Source: Mycobacterium sp. ITM-2016-00317
GTDB taxonomy: Bacteria; Actinomycetota; Actinomycetes; Mycobacteriales; Mycobacteriaceae
Reading direction: 5' to 3'
Length of the DNA stretch: 64,000 nt
Assembly (NCBI RefSeq): GCF_002968295.1
Contig: NZ_CP134399.1
Coordinates: 5,456,001-5,520,000, forward strand
The notes beneath the pieces were generated by a model that worked only from the letters and a program-made list of their open reading frames with translations, did not search any database and was not told where the DNA came from. Made by a program: the position numbers and the translations under genes. Numbering within the stretch: position 1 is the first letter of the stretch; each line of letters opens with the position of its first letter. This document shows, piece by piece, positions 28,066-35,934 of this stretch.

Positions 28066-29336
28066 GCACGACACCCGACCACCACGTCGATCGTCTTGAA
28101 CCTGTCTATCGCAGCAGGCCCGGCGCTGACGACCTCGCGGGTGCGTCGGCGACGGAGGCCCGCCAGGTGGCGCCCGGCGTCTGGATGTCACCGGGCTTGA
28201 CCAACTCGTACATGCTGACCACCGGCGAGGGCCGCGTCATCGTCAACACCGGGATGGGATTCGAATCCCCGGTACACAAGGCCAACTTCGACGCCGTCGA
28301 CAGCGGACCGGTGCGCTACATCATCTACACACAGGGCCACGCCGATCACGTCGGCGGAACCGACGCGTTCCGCGAGGACGGTACCCACATCGTCGCGCAG
28401 GCGAACTGGGAGATGTGGCGCGACGACACCGAACGACTCCTGGCGCATCGCGCCCGCAACACGATGTTCGCGTTCGTCGACAAGATCACCGCGACCGTGA
28501 CGGGTATCCAGAAGCGGTTCGGCGAGGTCCTTCCCGCCCAGGCCGTACCGGACCCCGACACGATCGTCGAGGACACCCTCGCCCTGGAGGTCGGCGGCCG
28601 CCGCATCGAGCTGATCGCCACGCCGGGGGGTGAAACCACCGACTCCCTGGTCGTGTGGCTTCCTGACGAGCGGATCTGCCTGTGCGGGAACTTGTTCGGG
28701 CCGGTATTCGGGCACATCCCCAATCTCGTCACCATGCGCGGCGACCGCTACCGCGACGCCTTGACGGCCGTCGCCTCCTACGAGCGGGTCCGCCGACTGC
28801 AACCCGAGGTACTGGTCACCGGACACTTCGACCCGATCCACGGCGCCGAACTGGTCGATGCCGAGCTGACCCGGCTGCGCGACGCGGTGCAGTACCTCCA
28901 CGACGCGACCGTGGCCGCCATGAACGCCGGCGACGACGTCCGTGAAGCGATGACCCGGATCACCTTGCCGCCGCACCTGGAGGTCGGTCAGGGATACGGA
29001 AAGGTCGACTGGAACGTCCGGGCGATCTGGGAGAACTACAACGGGTGGTTCCACCGGCGGTCCACCACCGAGTTGTACCCCGTCGGCCCCGAATCCGTTG
29101 CCCCGGACCTGGTGGAACTCGCTGGAGCACAGGCCATCTGCGACCGTGCCGGCCGGTACCTCGACGCGGGAGACCCACTACGCGCGATCCACCTCGGGGA
29201 GATCGTGCTCGAGACCGAGCCCGGACACCAGGCCGCCCGCGCGGTCGTCAAATCCGCCCATGAAGCGCTGCTGGCGGACAGCGAGAACTTCTGGGAATCA
29301 GCCTGGCTTCGCAAACAGATCGGAGAGCTCGCATGA
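28062..29336 (+). CDS. Metallo-beta-lactamase-fold, alkyl-sulfatase-like protein with altered metal motif
   Basis: 424 residues, GTG overlapping the sulfotransferase stop. The MBL core reads T90-Q-G-H-A-D-H96 where alkyl sulfatases of the SdsA1 type have THxHxDH, so the first metal ligand is Gln (codon CAG at 28332-28334). TPGGETTDSLVVWLPD and GHFDPIHG follow. The C-terminal part (ENYNGWFHRRSTTELYP, then a helical repeat) resembles the alkyl-sulfatase dimerisation domain. A hydrolase role on a sulfate ester or other ester is inferred from the family; the altered ligand leaves activity uncertain. Confidence 0.82.
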   Translation: MSTTPDHHVDRLEPVYRSRPGADDLAGASATEARQVAPGVWMSPGLTNSYMLTTGEGRVIVNTGMGFESPVHKANFDAVDSGPVRYIIYTQGHADHVGGTDAFREDGTHIVAQANWEMWRDDTERLLAHRARNTMFAFVDKITATVTGIQKRFGEVLPAQAVPDPDTIVEDTLALEVGGRRIELIATPGGETTDSLVVWLPDERICLCGNLFGPVFGHIPNLVTMRGDRYRDALTAVASYERVRRLQPEVLVTGHFDPIHGAELVDAELTRLRDAVQYLHDATVAAMNAGDDVREAMTRITLPPHLEVGQGYGKVDWNVRAIWENYNGWFHRRSTTELYPVGPESVAPDLVELAGAQAICDRAGRYLDAGDPLRAIHLGEIVLETEPGHQAARAVVKSAHEALLADSENFWESAWLRKQIGELA

Positions 29337-30079
29337 CCGCACGCGCAACTTATGATTTCACCGGGGCGACCGCACTGGTCACGGGCGGCACCAGCGGCAT
29401 CGGCCACGCCATTGCCACCAAGCTGCGTGACGCCGGGGCCACGGTGACGACCACCGGTCGCAAGCCCCAGGCCGCAGACTACTCAGTCGACCTGAAGGGA
29501 ATCGCCTACCACCAGCTCGAATTGACCGACCGAGCGGGAATCCAGGAACTGGCCGCGGATTTCAGCACCCTGGACATCCTGGTGAACAACGCCGGTGCGA
29601 TCTTCGCGGGCGGACTCGACGAGTCGACACCCGACGGGTTCCGCGCCACGGTGGATCTGAACCTGTTCGGACCGTTCGAACTCACCTCCGCGCTGCACGA
29701 TGCGCTCGCCCGATCGACGGCCAAAGGCGGTGCCAGCGTGATAGGACTGTCCTCGTTGTCGACGGTGCGGGCGGTTCCGATGGTGCCGGCCTACGGCGCC
29801 GCGAAGTCCGGTGTCCTGTCGATGACGAGGAACTTCGCGATGAAGTGGGGGCCGGACGGAATCCGGGTCAACGCCGTGACGGCGGGATTCATCGACACCC
29901 CGATGACGTCGCCGGAACTGGTCCCTGAATACATCGCCGAGCAGTGCGCACGCACCCCACTGGGTCGGCTCGGAACACCCGACGAGGTCGCCGAGGCCGT
30001 GATCTTCCTGTGCACCGAGAACAGTGCCTTCATCACCGGATCCGTCGTCACCATCGACGGCGGCTACTGCGTCAGCTGA
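29333..30079 (+). CDS. Classical SDR oxidoreductase
   Basis: 248 residues, ATG overlapping the preceding TGA by four bases. Cofactor motif TGGTSGIG, NNAG, catalytic Ser in GLSSLS, YGAAK, and IDGGYCVS at the C-terminus. Third gene of the sulfotransferase operon, followed by a Rieske oxygenase gene after 27 bases. Confidence 0.88.
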   Translation: MTARATYDFTGATALVTGGTSGIGHAIATKLRDAGATVTTTGRKPQAADYSVDLKGIAYHQLELTDRAGIQELAADFSTLDILVNNAGAIFAGGLDESTPDGFRATVDLNLFGPFELTSALHDALARSTAKGGASVIGLSSLSTVRAVPMVPAYGAAKSGVLSMTRNFAMKWGPDGIRVNAVTAGFIDTPMTSPELVPEYIAEQCARTPLGRLGTPDEVAEAVIFLCTENSAFITGSVVTIDGGYCVS

Positions 30080-30106
30080 TCCAACCCACGACCCCTAGGA
30101 GATGCC

Positions 30107-31279
30107 ATGACAGCAGAGACTGTGCTGCCCCGCCCCGATACCCATGATCTGGGCACGGATCCGATTCCGACGGGTCCGTACTACCTGCCCGAATACTTCG
30201 GCGCCGAACGTGAGGCGATCTTCAAGCGGACGTGGCTGGAGATCGGCCACGTCTGCGAACTCGCCGAACCCAACAGCTACATCGTCCGCGACCTCGAAGT
30301 GGCCAACACGACGGTGCTGATCACCCGCGGCAAGGACGGTGAGATCCGCGCCTTCCACAACGTGTGCACCCACCGCGCCACCCAACTGGTACTCGATCGA
30401 GGTGGGCGACGGTCGTCCTTCAGCTGCCAGTACCACGGATGGAACTTCACCCCGGACGGCCGCCTGCGGTCCGCCCCGGACTTCGGGAACTTCTACATCG
30501 ACAAGGCTGCGTGCGGTCTGCCCAAGATCTCCGTCGACGTCTGCGCCGGGCTGATCTTCATCAACCTCGATCCCGAGCCGAGGCAGAGCCTGCGCGAGTT
30601 CCTCGGGCCGATGGCGGCCAAGCTGGAACTGCTGCCGGTCGCGCAGGCAACGACGTTCACCGAGTACGTGTACGAGATCGACGCGAACTGGAAACTCACC
30701 TTCGACAACTTCCAGGAGAACTACCACCTGCGGTTCATCCACCCCCGCAGCGGAGGCAATGGACCCACCGGGCCCGACAATCCGTTCGGGTATCCCACAG
30801 ACATCGGGTTCTCCGGGCCGCATCGATACCAAACCGTCTGGACCAATCCGGAATTCACGCCGGCCGAGGTGCAGGGTATCGCGCTGATGAAGCAGCTGGA
30901 GGGAGCCATGGCCAGGCAACTGGAATTCAACATGGACTACCTGGTGCTGTTCCCGAACTTCTTCATCTTCGGCATGGCCATCCAACATTTCTCCCACGTC
31001 GTCTACCCCGTGTCGGCGACGAAATCACGCGGCGTCGTGCGCCTCTACTGGGTGGGCGAGGACGCGAACGCCAGTGAGCGGTTCGCCCGCGAGTACGCCG
31101 CATGCACCACCCTCGACATCCATTCCGAGGACCGCGAGGTGATCGAGGCCGGGCAGCGCGGAATCAGCAGTGGCGCACTGAGCCACATACATTTCCAGGC
31201 TCAGGAGGTGCTGCTGCGGCACCTCTATCTCCAGGTCGATGAGGCAGTATCGGACTACCGGGCGGAGGCGGGACGATGA
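30107..31279 (+). CDS. Rieske non-haem iron oxygenase, alpha subunit
   Basis: 390 residues, ATG with AGGAGAT upstream. Rieske ligands C87/H89 (CTHRATQL) and C107/H110 (CQYHGW). The mononuclear iron site is in NWKLTFDNFQENYHLRFIH. No beta subunit or ferredoxin is in this operon; the ferredoxin at 21075 could serve both oxygenases of the block. Fourth gene of the sulfotransferase operon; overlaps the next gene by four bases. Confidence 0.9.
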   Translation: MTAETVLPRPDTHDLGTDPIPTGPYYLPEYFGAEREAIFKRTWLEIGHVCELAEPNSYIVRDLEVANTTVLITRGKDGEIRAFHNVCTHRATQLVLDRGGRRSSFSCQYHGWNFTPDGRLRSAPDFGNFYIDKAACGLPKISVDVCAGLIFINLDPEPRQSLREFLGPMAAKLELLPVAQATTFTEYVYEIDANWKLTFDNFQENYHLRFIHPRSGGNGPTGPDNPFGYPTDIGFSGPHRYQTVWTNPEFTPAEVQGIALMKQLEGAMARQLEFNMDYLVLFPNFFIFGMAIQHFSHVVYPVSATKSRGVVRLYWVGEDANASERFAREYAACTTLDIHSEDREVIEAGQRGISSGALSHIHFQAQEVLLRHLYLQVDEAVSDYRAEAGR

Positions 31280-31632
31280 CCACCGAACAGTTACCACCCG
31301 GATTCGAGACCCTGGAACCGTTCGTCGAGCGCTGGGCGGTCGACTCCGCTGATGATCGGCTCAAGCGCAGGCTCAACAGTGCGGAGTCCGAGCGCGTCGC
31401 GTTCTTCAACGCCGCCAAGGACCGCCTTCAAGATGGACTGACGCACCTGGACAAGAAGCCGTTCGACGAGTACCACGACGACGAAACGCGGCTGATGCAG
31501 CTGTTTCTCAGCTTCGCGCACATCGCGCTGGCGGTCGAGGTACAAGGTGACGCCGAGCCCAAGCACGCCGAGGGCGCACGCCACATGACCATCACCTCGG
31601 CACCGTCGAGCGGGCGGCTGGAACGCAGCTAG
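31276..31632 (+). CDS. Small conserved protein of unknown function next to Rieske oxygenase
   Basis: 118 residues, mainly helical and charged, starting in an ATGA overlap with the Rieske gene. No cysteine, no metal motif and no transmembrane segment. I do not recognise a domain. Its coupling suggests a partner or accessory subunit of the Rieske oxygenase. Last gene of the operon, four bases from a convergent gene. Confidence 0.7.
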   Translation: MTTEQLPPGFETLEPFVERWAVDSADDRLKRRLNSAESERVAFFNAAKDRLQDGLTHLDKKPFDEYHDDETRLMQLFLSFAHIALAVEVQGDAEPKHAEGARHMTITSAPSSGRLERS

Positions 31633-31636
31633 GGCG

Positions 31637-32452
31637 CTAGGTAGGAACGAGGACGCGGGCAGCCGCCACGCAGGGACCTAACCGGTCGAGGGGTCCCACG
31701 CCGGCCTCAGCTGACGTCCGCATGGGTACTTCGAGCCCGACGTGCACATCCCGGGGCAACGCGTCGAGGATGTCTGCAAGCGGCAGAGTCCCGGTACCGG
31801 GAATCATCCGCTCGAACGTCGCGGCCATCAGGTAGTCCTCCATACCGCTGATGACCGGCATGTCGCTCAGCTGTACGTAACCGATGACCGCCGGATCCAG
31901 GGCCCGGATGTCGTCGGCACCCGCGCCGGAATACCCAAGATGCATGGTGTCGATGAGCAACCGGAAGTCGTGGCGCCCCACATGCCGTACCGCGGCGAGT
32001 GCGGTATCCAGGTCGCCCACCACGGATCCGGGCATCATCTCCAGTGTCGTCTGCATGCCACGTTCGGCGGCCAACTCGGTGAGTATGGCGAACTGGTCGA
32101 AGGTTCGGTCGCGGTCCGGGTCCAGACCGAGGGTGTTGATCCGGGGTGCGCCGAGCTCACGCATCAAGTCCAGGTCGGCAGCGTACGCGCGGCAATCGGC
32201 GCCCGGCACGACGAGAAAGCCCTCCCCCAGTGAGATCTGCACGCCGCACTCATTCATCGCCACACGCAGGTCGCGCCGCAGACCTGCATCGTCGCGCAGC
32301 GAGAAGGGAGGGTAATCGAGCGACTCCAGCGGCATCGCGGTCAGACCTGTGGAGATCTGCCCGACGCCGAGCTCGGCAGCCAGACGCACGAATTCGACCG
32401 GCGGCAAACCGAACACGCTCAGGTACTCGATGGCAAGCCTGTCGTCGGTCAC
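31637..32452 (-). CDS. Sugar-phosphate isomerase/epimerase-like TIM-barrel protein
   Basis: 271 residues of the xylose-isomerase-like/AP-endonuclease-2 superfamily. Metal-site regions are recognisable: TLEMMPGSVVGD (Glu), LLIDTMHLGYSG (Asp/His), YVQLSD and HVGLEVPM (Glu). These enzymes isomerise or dehydrate sugar-like or 3-oxo compounds. GTG start overlaps the SDR stop (GTGA), so it is the second gene of the unit behind operator A3. Confidence 0.82.
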   Translation of the reverse strand: MTDDRLAIEYLSVFGLPPVEFVRLAAELGVGQISTGLTAMPLESLDYPPFSLRDDAGLRRDLRVAMNECGVQISLGEGFLVVPGADCRAYAADLDLMRELGAPRINTLGLDPDRDRTFDQFAILTELAAERGMQTTLEMMPGSVVGDLDTALAAVRHVGRHDFRLLIDTMHLGYSGAGADDIRALDPAVIGYVQLSDMPVISGMEDYLMAATFERMIPGTGTLPLADILDALPRDVHVGLEVPMRTSAEAGVGPLDRLGPCVAAARVLVPT

Positions 32453-33306
32453 AGGCCGGCCTTCAACGCGGCGCCGGCATCGATGAACAGTTGCTGCCCG
32501 GTGACGTAACGCGATTCATCGGATGCCAGATAGACCACCGCGTGCGAGATGTCGGCCGAATCGACGTAGGGAACCGGAATGGCGTGCATGAACGTGAATC
32601 CGATCTCGGCGTCGGCTCGCGTCGGCTCGGCAAGGTCGGGCCGGAAGGTCCGGTAGATCGCGTCGATGTGCAGCATGTCGGTGTCCACGTTGGTCGGGTG
32701 GACCGCGTTCACCCGGATCCGCTGATCCGCCAAGACCAGTGCGAGTGACTTCGTGTAGCCGCACAGCATGCTCTTGGCCAGGCCGTACCCGGCCGCGCCG
32801 GGACCCTGCAGGCCGAGTCCATCGCTCCTGTTGACCTGCGATGCCAACGCCGCGATCGAACCGATGGCGATGATCGAGGAACCCTCCGGCAGATGCGGCA
32901 GAGCGACGCTGACAGTGTTGACGACGCCGACGAAGTCGACGTCGAACGCATCGACGAAACCCTGTACGGGGACGGCCGGACCGAACGCGGAGATGCCGGC
33001 GTTGGCCACGATGACGTCGAGCCCACCGAGTGCTGCCACGGCATCGTCGACTGCGTCGGCGAGCCTGACTCGGTCGCGCACATCGACGGTCGCAGTGACG
33101 ATGCGTCGACCGGCCTCCTCGACCAGGCGCCGGGTCTCGTCGAGATCGGCTTCTGTGGCCAACGGGTTGGGTGACGACGCGATATCGTCGCAGATGTCGA
33201 TGGCGATGACATCGGCGCCCTCGGCGGCCATGTGCAGAGCGTGACTTCGCCCTTGGCCGCGGGCGGCGCCGGTTATCAAGGCGACCTTGCCCTCGAGTCG
33301 ACTCAT
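32449..33306 (-). CDS. Mycofactocin-coupled-type SDR oxidoreductase
   Basis: 285 residues. Beyond the standard TGAARGQGRSHA cofactor motif and YGLAK active site, it has the insertion ADVIAIDICDDIASSPNPLA that marks the SDR subfamily associated with the redox cofactor mycofactocin. In that subfamily NAD stays bound and electrons pass to mycofactocin, usually from an alcohol. The mycofactocin biosynthesis genes are not in the window. First gene behind operator A3. Confidence 0.87.
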   Translation of the reverse strand: MSRLEGKVALITGAARGQGRSHALHMAAEGADVIAIDICDDIASSPNPLATEADLDETRRLVEEAGRRIVTATVDVRDRVRLADAVDDAVAALGGLDVIVANAGISAFGPAVPVQGFVDAFDVDFVGVVNTVSVALPHLPEGSSIIAIGSIAALASQVNRSDGLGLQGPGAAGYGLAKSMLCGYTKSLALVLADQRIRVNAVHPTNVDTDMLHIDAIYRTFRPDLAEPTRADAEIGFTFMHAIPVPYVDSADISHAVVYLASDESRYVTGQQLFIDAGAALKAGL

Positions 33307-33343
33307 ACCGCCTGTCCTGCTCTGCATTCGACGAGAAGTTGCA

Positions 33344-33359
33344 CTATACGACTGTATAG
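33344..33359. promoter_or_regulatory. Family A operator A3 (CTATAC-GACT-GTATAG)
   Basis: Perfect arms; 37 bases upstream of the mycofactocin-type SDR on the minus strand. One of two copies in this divergent intergenic region. Confidence 0.75.
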
Positions 33360-33410
33360 GATCAGTGCGGCGACAACTCCGGATCGGGCCAGAATATTGC
33401 GGCGCGCGTG

Positions 33411-33426
33411 CTATACAGTTGTACAA
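33411..33426. promoter_or_regulatory. Family A operator A4 (CTATAC-AGTT-GTACAA)
   Basis: The inner arm positions GTAC/TAC pair and the outer bases vary. It lies 32 bases upstream of the NTF2-like gene at 33459. TACAGT within it fits a TANNNT -10 element for rightward transcription. Confidence 0.7.
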
Positions 33427-33458
33427 CTCGACGCATGCACGACCCGTGGAAGGACACC

Positions 33459-34013
33459 ATGACGAACTCCGATGAACTCGACCAGTTGCGCAACCGCGTG
33501 CAGTACCTCGAGGACCGCACCGCCATCCTCGACTGCGTGATGAAGCAGGCCCGTGGGCACGACCGCCACGACTCCGAGTTGATGGGCAGCGTCTACTTCG
33601 ACGACGGCGTCGACGAGCACGGACCCACCGTCAAAACGGGACCTGAGTACGGGGATTGGGCTAACCAGGCGCACACCGCGGTGTTCGAGGATCATTTGCA
33701 CAACGTCACCACCCACACCTGCGAGATCGACGGCGACGTCGCCCATGCCGAGAGCTACGTGATGGGCGCGATGCGGGTCAAGGGCGGCAAGATCGTGTCA
33801 CTGATGGGTGGCCGCTACCTCGACCGCCTGGAACGTCGCGACGGTGTGTGGAAGATCGCCCTGCGTCGGTGCACCATCGAGTGGATGATCAGCGGCGACT
33901 CCTCGATCCTGGGCAAGGGCGCGGTCAAGGGCTTCATCAAGGGCAAGTGGGACAAGACCGACGCCTCCTATCTTCGCCCGCTGAAGCTGGACGATCCCGT
34001 CGACCGGTGGTGA
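33459..34013 (+). CDS. NTF2/SnoaL-like protein 3
   Basis: 184 residues from the ATG at 33459 (AAGGA upstream). NTF2-type pattern: LRNRVQYLEDRTAILDCVMKQARGHDRHD, a VYFDDGVDEHG turn, and YLDRLERRDGVWKIALRRCTIEW. Longer N-terminal coil than the two proteins at 16.9-17.8 kb. Probably isomerase, hydratase or aldolase-like. Followed by an SDR after four bases. Confidence 0.82.
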   Translation: MTNSDELDQLRNRVQYLEDRTAILDCVMKQARGHDRHDSELMGSVYFDDGVDEHGPTVKTGPEYGDWANQAHTAVFEDHLHNVTTHTCEIDGDVAHAESYVMGAMRVKGGKIVSLMGGRYLDRLERRDGVWKIALRRCTIEWMISGDSSILGKGAVKGFIKGKWDKTDASYLRPLKLDDPVDRW

Positions 34014-34017
34014 CCGC

Positions 34018-34800
34018 GTGAGACTCGCGGGCCGGGTCGCGCTGATCACCGGCGGGGCGTCCGGCATCGGCCGCGCGACGGCGGTGCGGTTGGCCGCCGC
34101 GGGTATGCGGGTATGCGTGCTCGACCTCGACGGCGCGGCCGCCACCGCGGTGGCCGGTCCACTTGATGGCCTCGGATTACGTTGCGACGTCAGTGATGCC
34201 GACCAGGTCGACGCGGCCTTCGACGCCTGTGTCGCCGAGCTCGGTGTGCCGGACCTGGCGTTCCTCAACGCCGGTGTCACCATCGACTGGTCCGGTGACA
34301 TCGGTTCACTGGACCTGGCCCAGTACCGGAGGTCGGTCGGCGTCAACCTCGACGGGGTGGTGTTCGGGGTGCGGACCGCCGTGCGCGCGATGCGGTCGCA
34401 GGCCGCTGAAGACCGGGCCATTCTGGCGACAGCCTCCCTGGCCGGCCTGATGCCCTGGCATCCCGATCCGGTCTACTCGCTCGGCAAGCACGCGGTCGTC
34501 GGGCTCATGCGTTCTATCGCCCCGAGTCTCGCTGCCGAAGGCATTGCCGTGCACACGATCTGCCCGGGAATCACCGAGACCGGTGTGCTCGGCGACCGGC
34601 GTCCGCTCGTCGAACGCATCGGGGTGCCGGTGATGGAACCGGAGACGATCGCCGACGCGGTGCTGGTCGCGCTCGACGCCCCGGCGGACGCCACAGGGAC
34701 GTGCTGGGTGGCGCAGCACGGAAAGACCGCCTGGGCCATGGACTTCGCGTCGGTGGACGGTCCCGACAACAGGCTCAACGTGCCGGTGGCCTGCCGCTAG
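34018..34800 (+). CDS. Classical SDR oxidoreductase
   Basis: 260 residues from a GTG start. Cofactor motif TGGASGIG, NAG, YSLGK active site; the catalytic Ser is in ATASLAG. The C-terminus lacks the usual VDGG. Second gene of the rightward unit behind operator A4. Its end overlaps the convergent cupin gene by 26 bases. Confidence 0.87.
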   Translation: MRLAGRVALITGGASGIGRATAVRLAAAGMRVCVLDLDGAAATAVAGPLDGLGLRCDVSDADQVDAAFDACVAELGVPDLAFLNAGVTIDWSGDIGSLDLAQYRRSVGVNLDGVVFGVRTAVRAMRSQAAEDRAILATASLAGLMPWHPDPVYSLGKHAVVGLMRSIAPSLAAEGIAVHTICPGITETGVLGDRRPLVERIGVPVMEPETIADAVLVALDAPADATGTCWVAQHGKTAWAMDFASVDGPDNRLNVPVACR

Positions 34801-35203
34801 TCGGCGCGCGCAGCCCGGCGCGAGCGACGAGTTCGTCGTCGTCGACCAGAACCAGCATCGGTTGTCCCGGCACGCAGAACATGGTGACCACAAAGCGGCT
34901 GCGGATGTCGTTGCGGTTGTTGGCATCCGAGTAGTGAATGACGTCGCCACCGGGCTCCCAGAACGCCTCACCTGCCCGGATGACCCTCGGTGGTTCACCC
35001 TCGAGCTCGAACAGCATCTCGCCCTCCAGGACGTAGCCGAACGCCGGCCCGCCCGGGTGGCGGTGCGGCGGGGTGCCGCGACTGCCGGGCGGGTACTCGA
35101 CCACCACCGTCATCGCTTCGACGTCCGTCGAAATCGCGGGCGGACTTACGCACTGCACGACGGTGACCGCCGTCTTCCACTCCTCGCCATACGCTGCGGA
35201 CAT
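34775..35203 (-). CDS. Cupin-domain protein
   Basis: 142 residues, ATG with GGAGG upstream. Cupin motif 1 is GTPPHRHPGGPAFGYVLEGE (two His and a Glu-like ligand set) and motif 2 includes PGGDVIHYSDA. It starts 10 bases after the ECF sigma factor gene. In ChrR-type anti-sigma factors a cupin domain senses the signal, but the zinc anti-sigma domain is missing here, so it may be an enzyme or a sensor. Confidence 0.82.
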   Translation of the reverse strand: MSAAYGEEWKTAVTVVQCVSPPAISTDVEAMTVVVEYPPGSRGTPPHRHPGGPAFGYVLEGEMLFELEGEPPRVIRAGEAFWEPGGDVIHYSDANNRNDIRSRFVVTMFCVPGQPMLVLVDDDELVARAGLRAPTSGRPPAR

Positions 35204-35213
35204 CGGTGCCTCC

Positions 35214-35831
35214 TCAGGCCGCGCGCTGGACTGCGGTTACGAAACTGCCGCGTGCGCAGTCGCTGTCGACCAGGGCGCGACGCAGCTGGGTCCGTGCCCT
35301 CGACACCCGAGACATCACCGTGCCGATCGGGATGCTCATCAACGCCGCGGTCTCCGCGTAGGTGTAGCCCTCGACGTCCGCGTAGTACAGCACGGTCCGG
35401 AAGCCTTCCGAGAGGTGTACCAGCGCGTCGCGGACGTCGTCGTCGGGCAGGGACTCCAGCAGCTCGGCCTCGGCGGAGCGCAGCCCCGTCGAGGAGTGCG
35501 CACCGACACCGGCCAGCTCGCGGTCGGTGATTCCGTCGGAGAGCACCTCGGCCGGGCGGCGTTCCTTCCACCGGTACGCGTTGATCCACTGGTTGTACTG
35601 GATCCGGAACAGCCACGCCTGCAGGTTGGTGCCCGCCCGGAAGTTACCGAAGCCGGTGTAGGCGCGGATCAGCGTCTCCTGCAGCAGGTCCTCGGCGTCG
35701 GCGTCGTGGTGGGTGAGTCGGCGGGCGCCCCGGAGCAGCACGTCGACCAGCGGCAGGACCTCCGCGGCGAACCGGGCCTTCAGTTCGTCGCTCGACTCGG
35801 GTTCGTCGGTGTCGATGTCGATGACCTTCAT
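35214..35831 (-). CDS. ECF-type RNA polymerase sigma factor
   Basis: 205 residues. Region 2 is visible (HHDADAEDLLQETLIRAYTGFGNFRAGTNLQAWLFRI), and region 4 (ALVHLSEGFRTVLYYADVEGYTYAETAALMSIPIGTVMSRVSRAR). It resembles the SigH/SigR group, but no zinc-binding anti-sigma gene follows; a cupin gene does. GGAGGT precedes the ATG. GGAGAAC-like sequence upstream might be an autoregulatory -35, which I could not confirm. Confidence 0.9.
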   Translation of the reverse strand: MKVIDIDTDEPESSDELKARFAAEVLPLVDVLLRGARRLTHHDADAEDLLQETLIRAYTGFGNFRAGTNLQAWLFRIQYNQWINAYRWKERRPAEVLSDGITDRELAGVGAHSSTGLRSAEAELLESLPDDDVRDALVHLSEGFRTVLYYADVEGYTYAETAALMSIPIGTVMSRVSRARTQLRRALVDSDCARGSFVTAVQRAA

Positions 35832-35934
35832 GGGACTACCTCCGGTTGAGTTCTCCGGCCCCGGACGGGCCGTCGAATTCAGACTGGCGGCCGTCCGCTC
35901 CGAGGGGACCCTTGGTAGTCCGTAGTCCTGGCCC

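Noticed and set aside
30095..30997. Leftward open frame of 300 codons opposite the second Rieske gene
   Set aside because: Antisense to a gene with complete Rieske ligands; no motif of its own.
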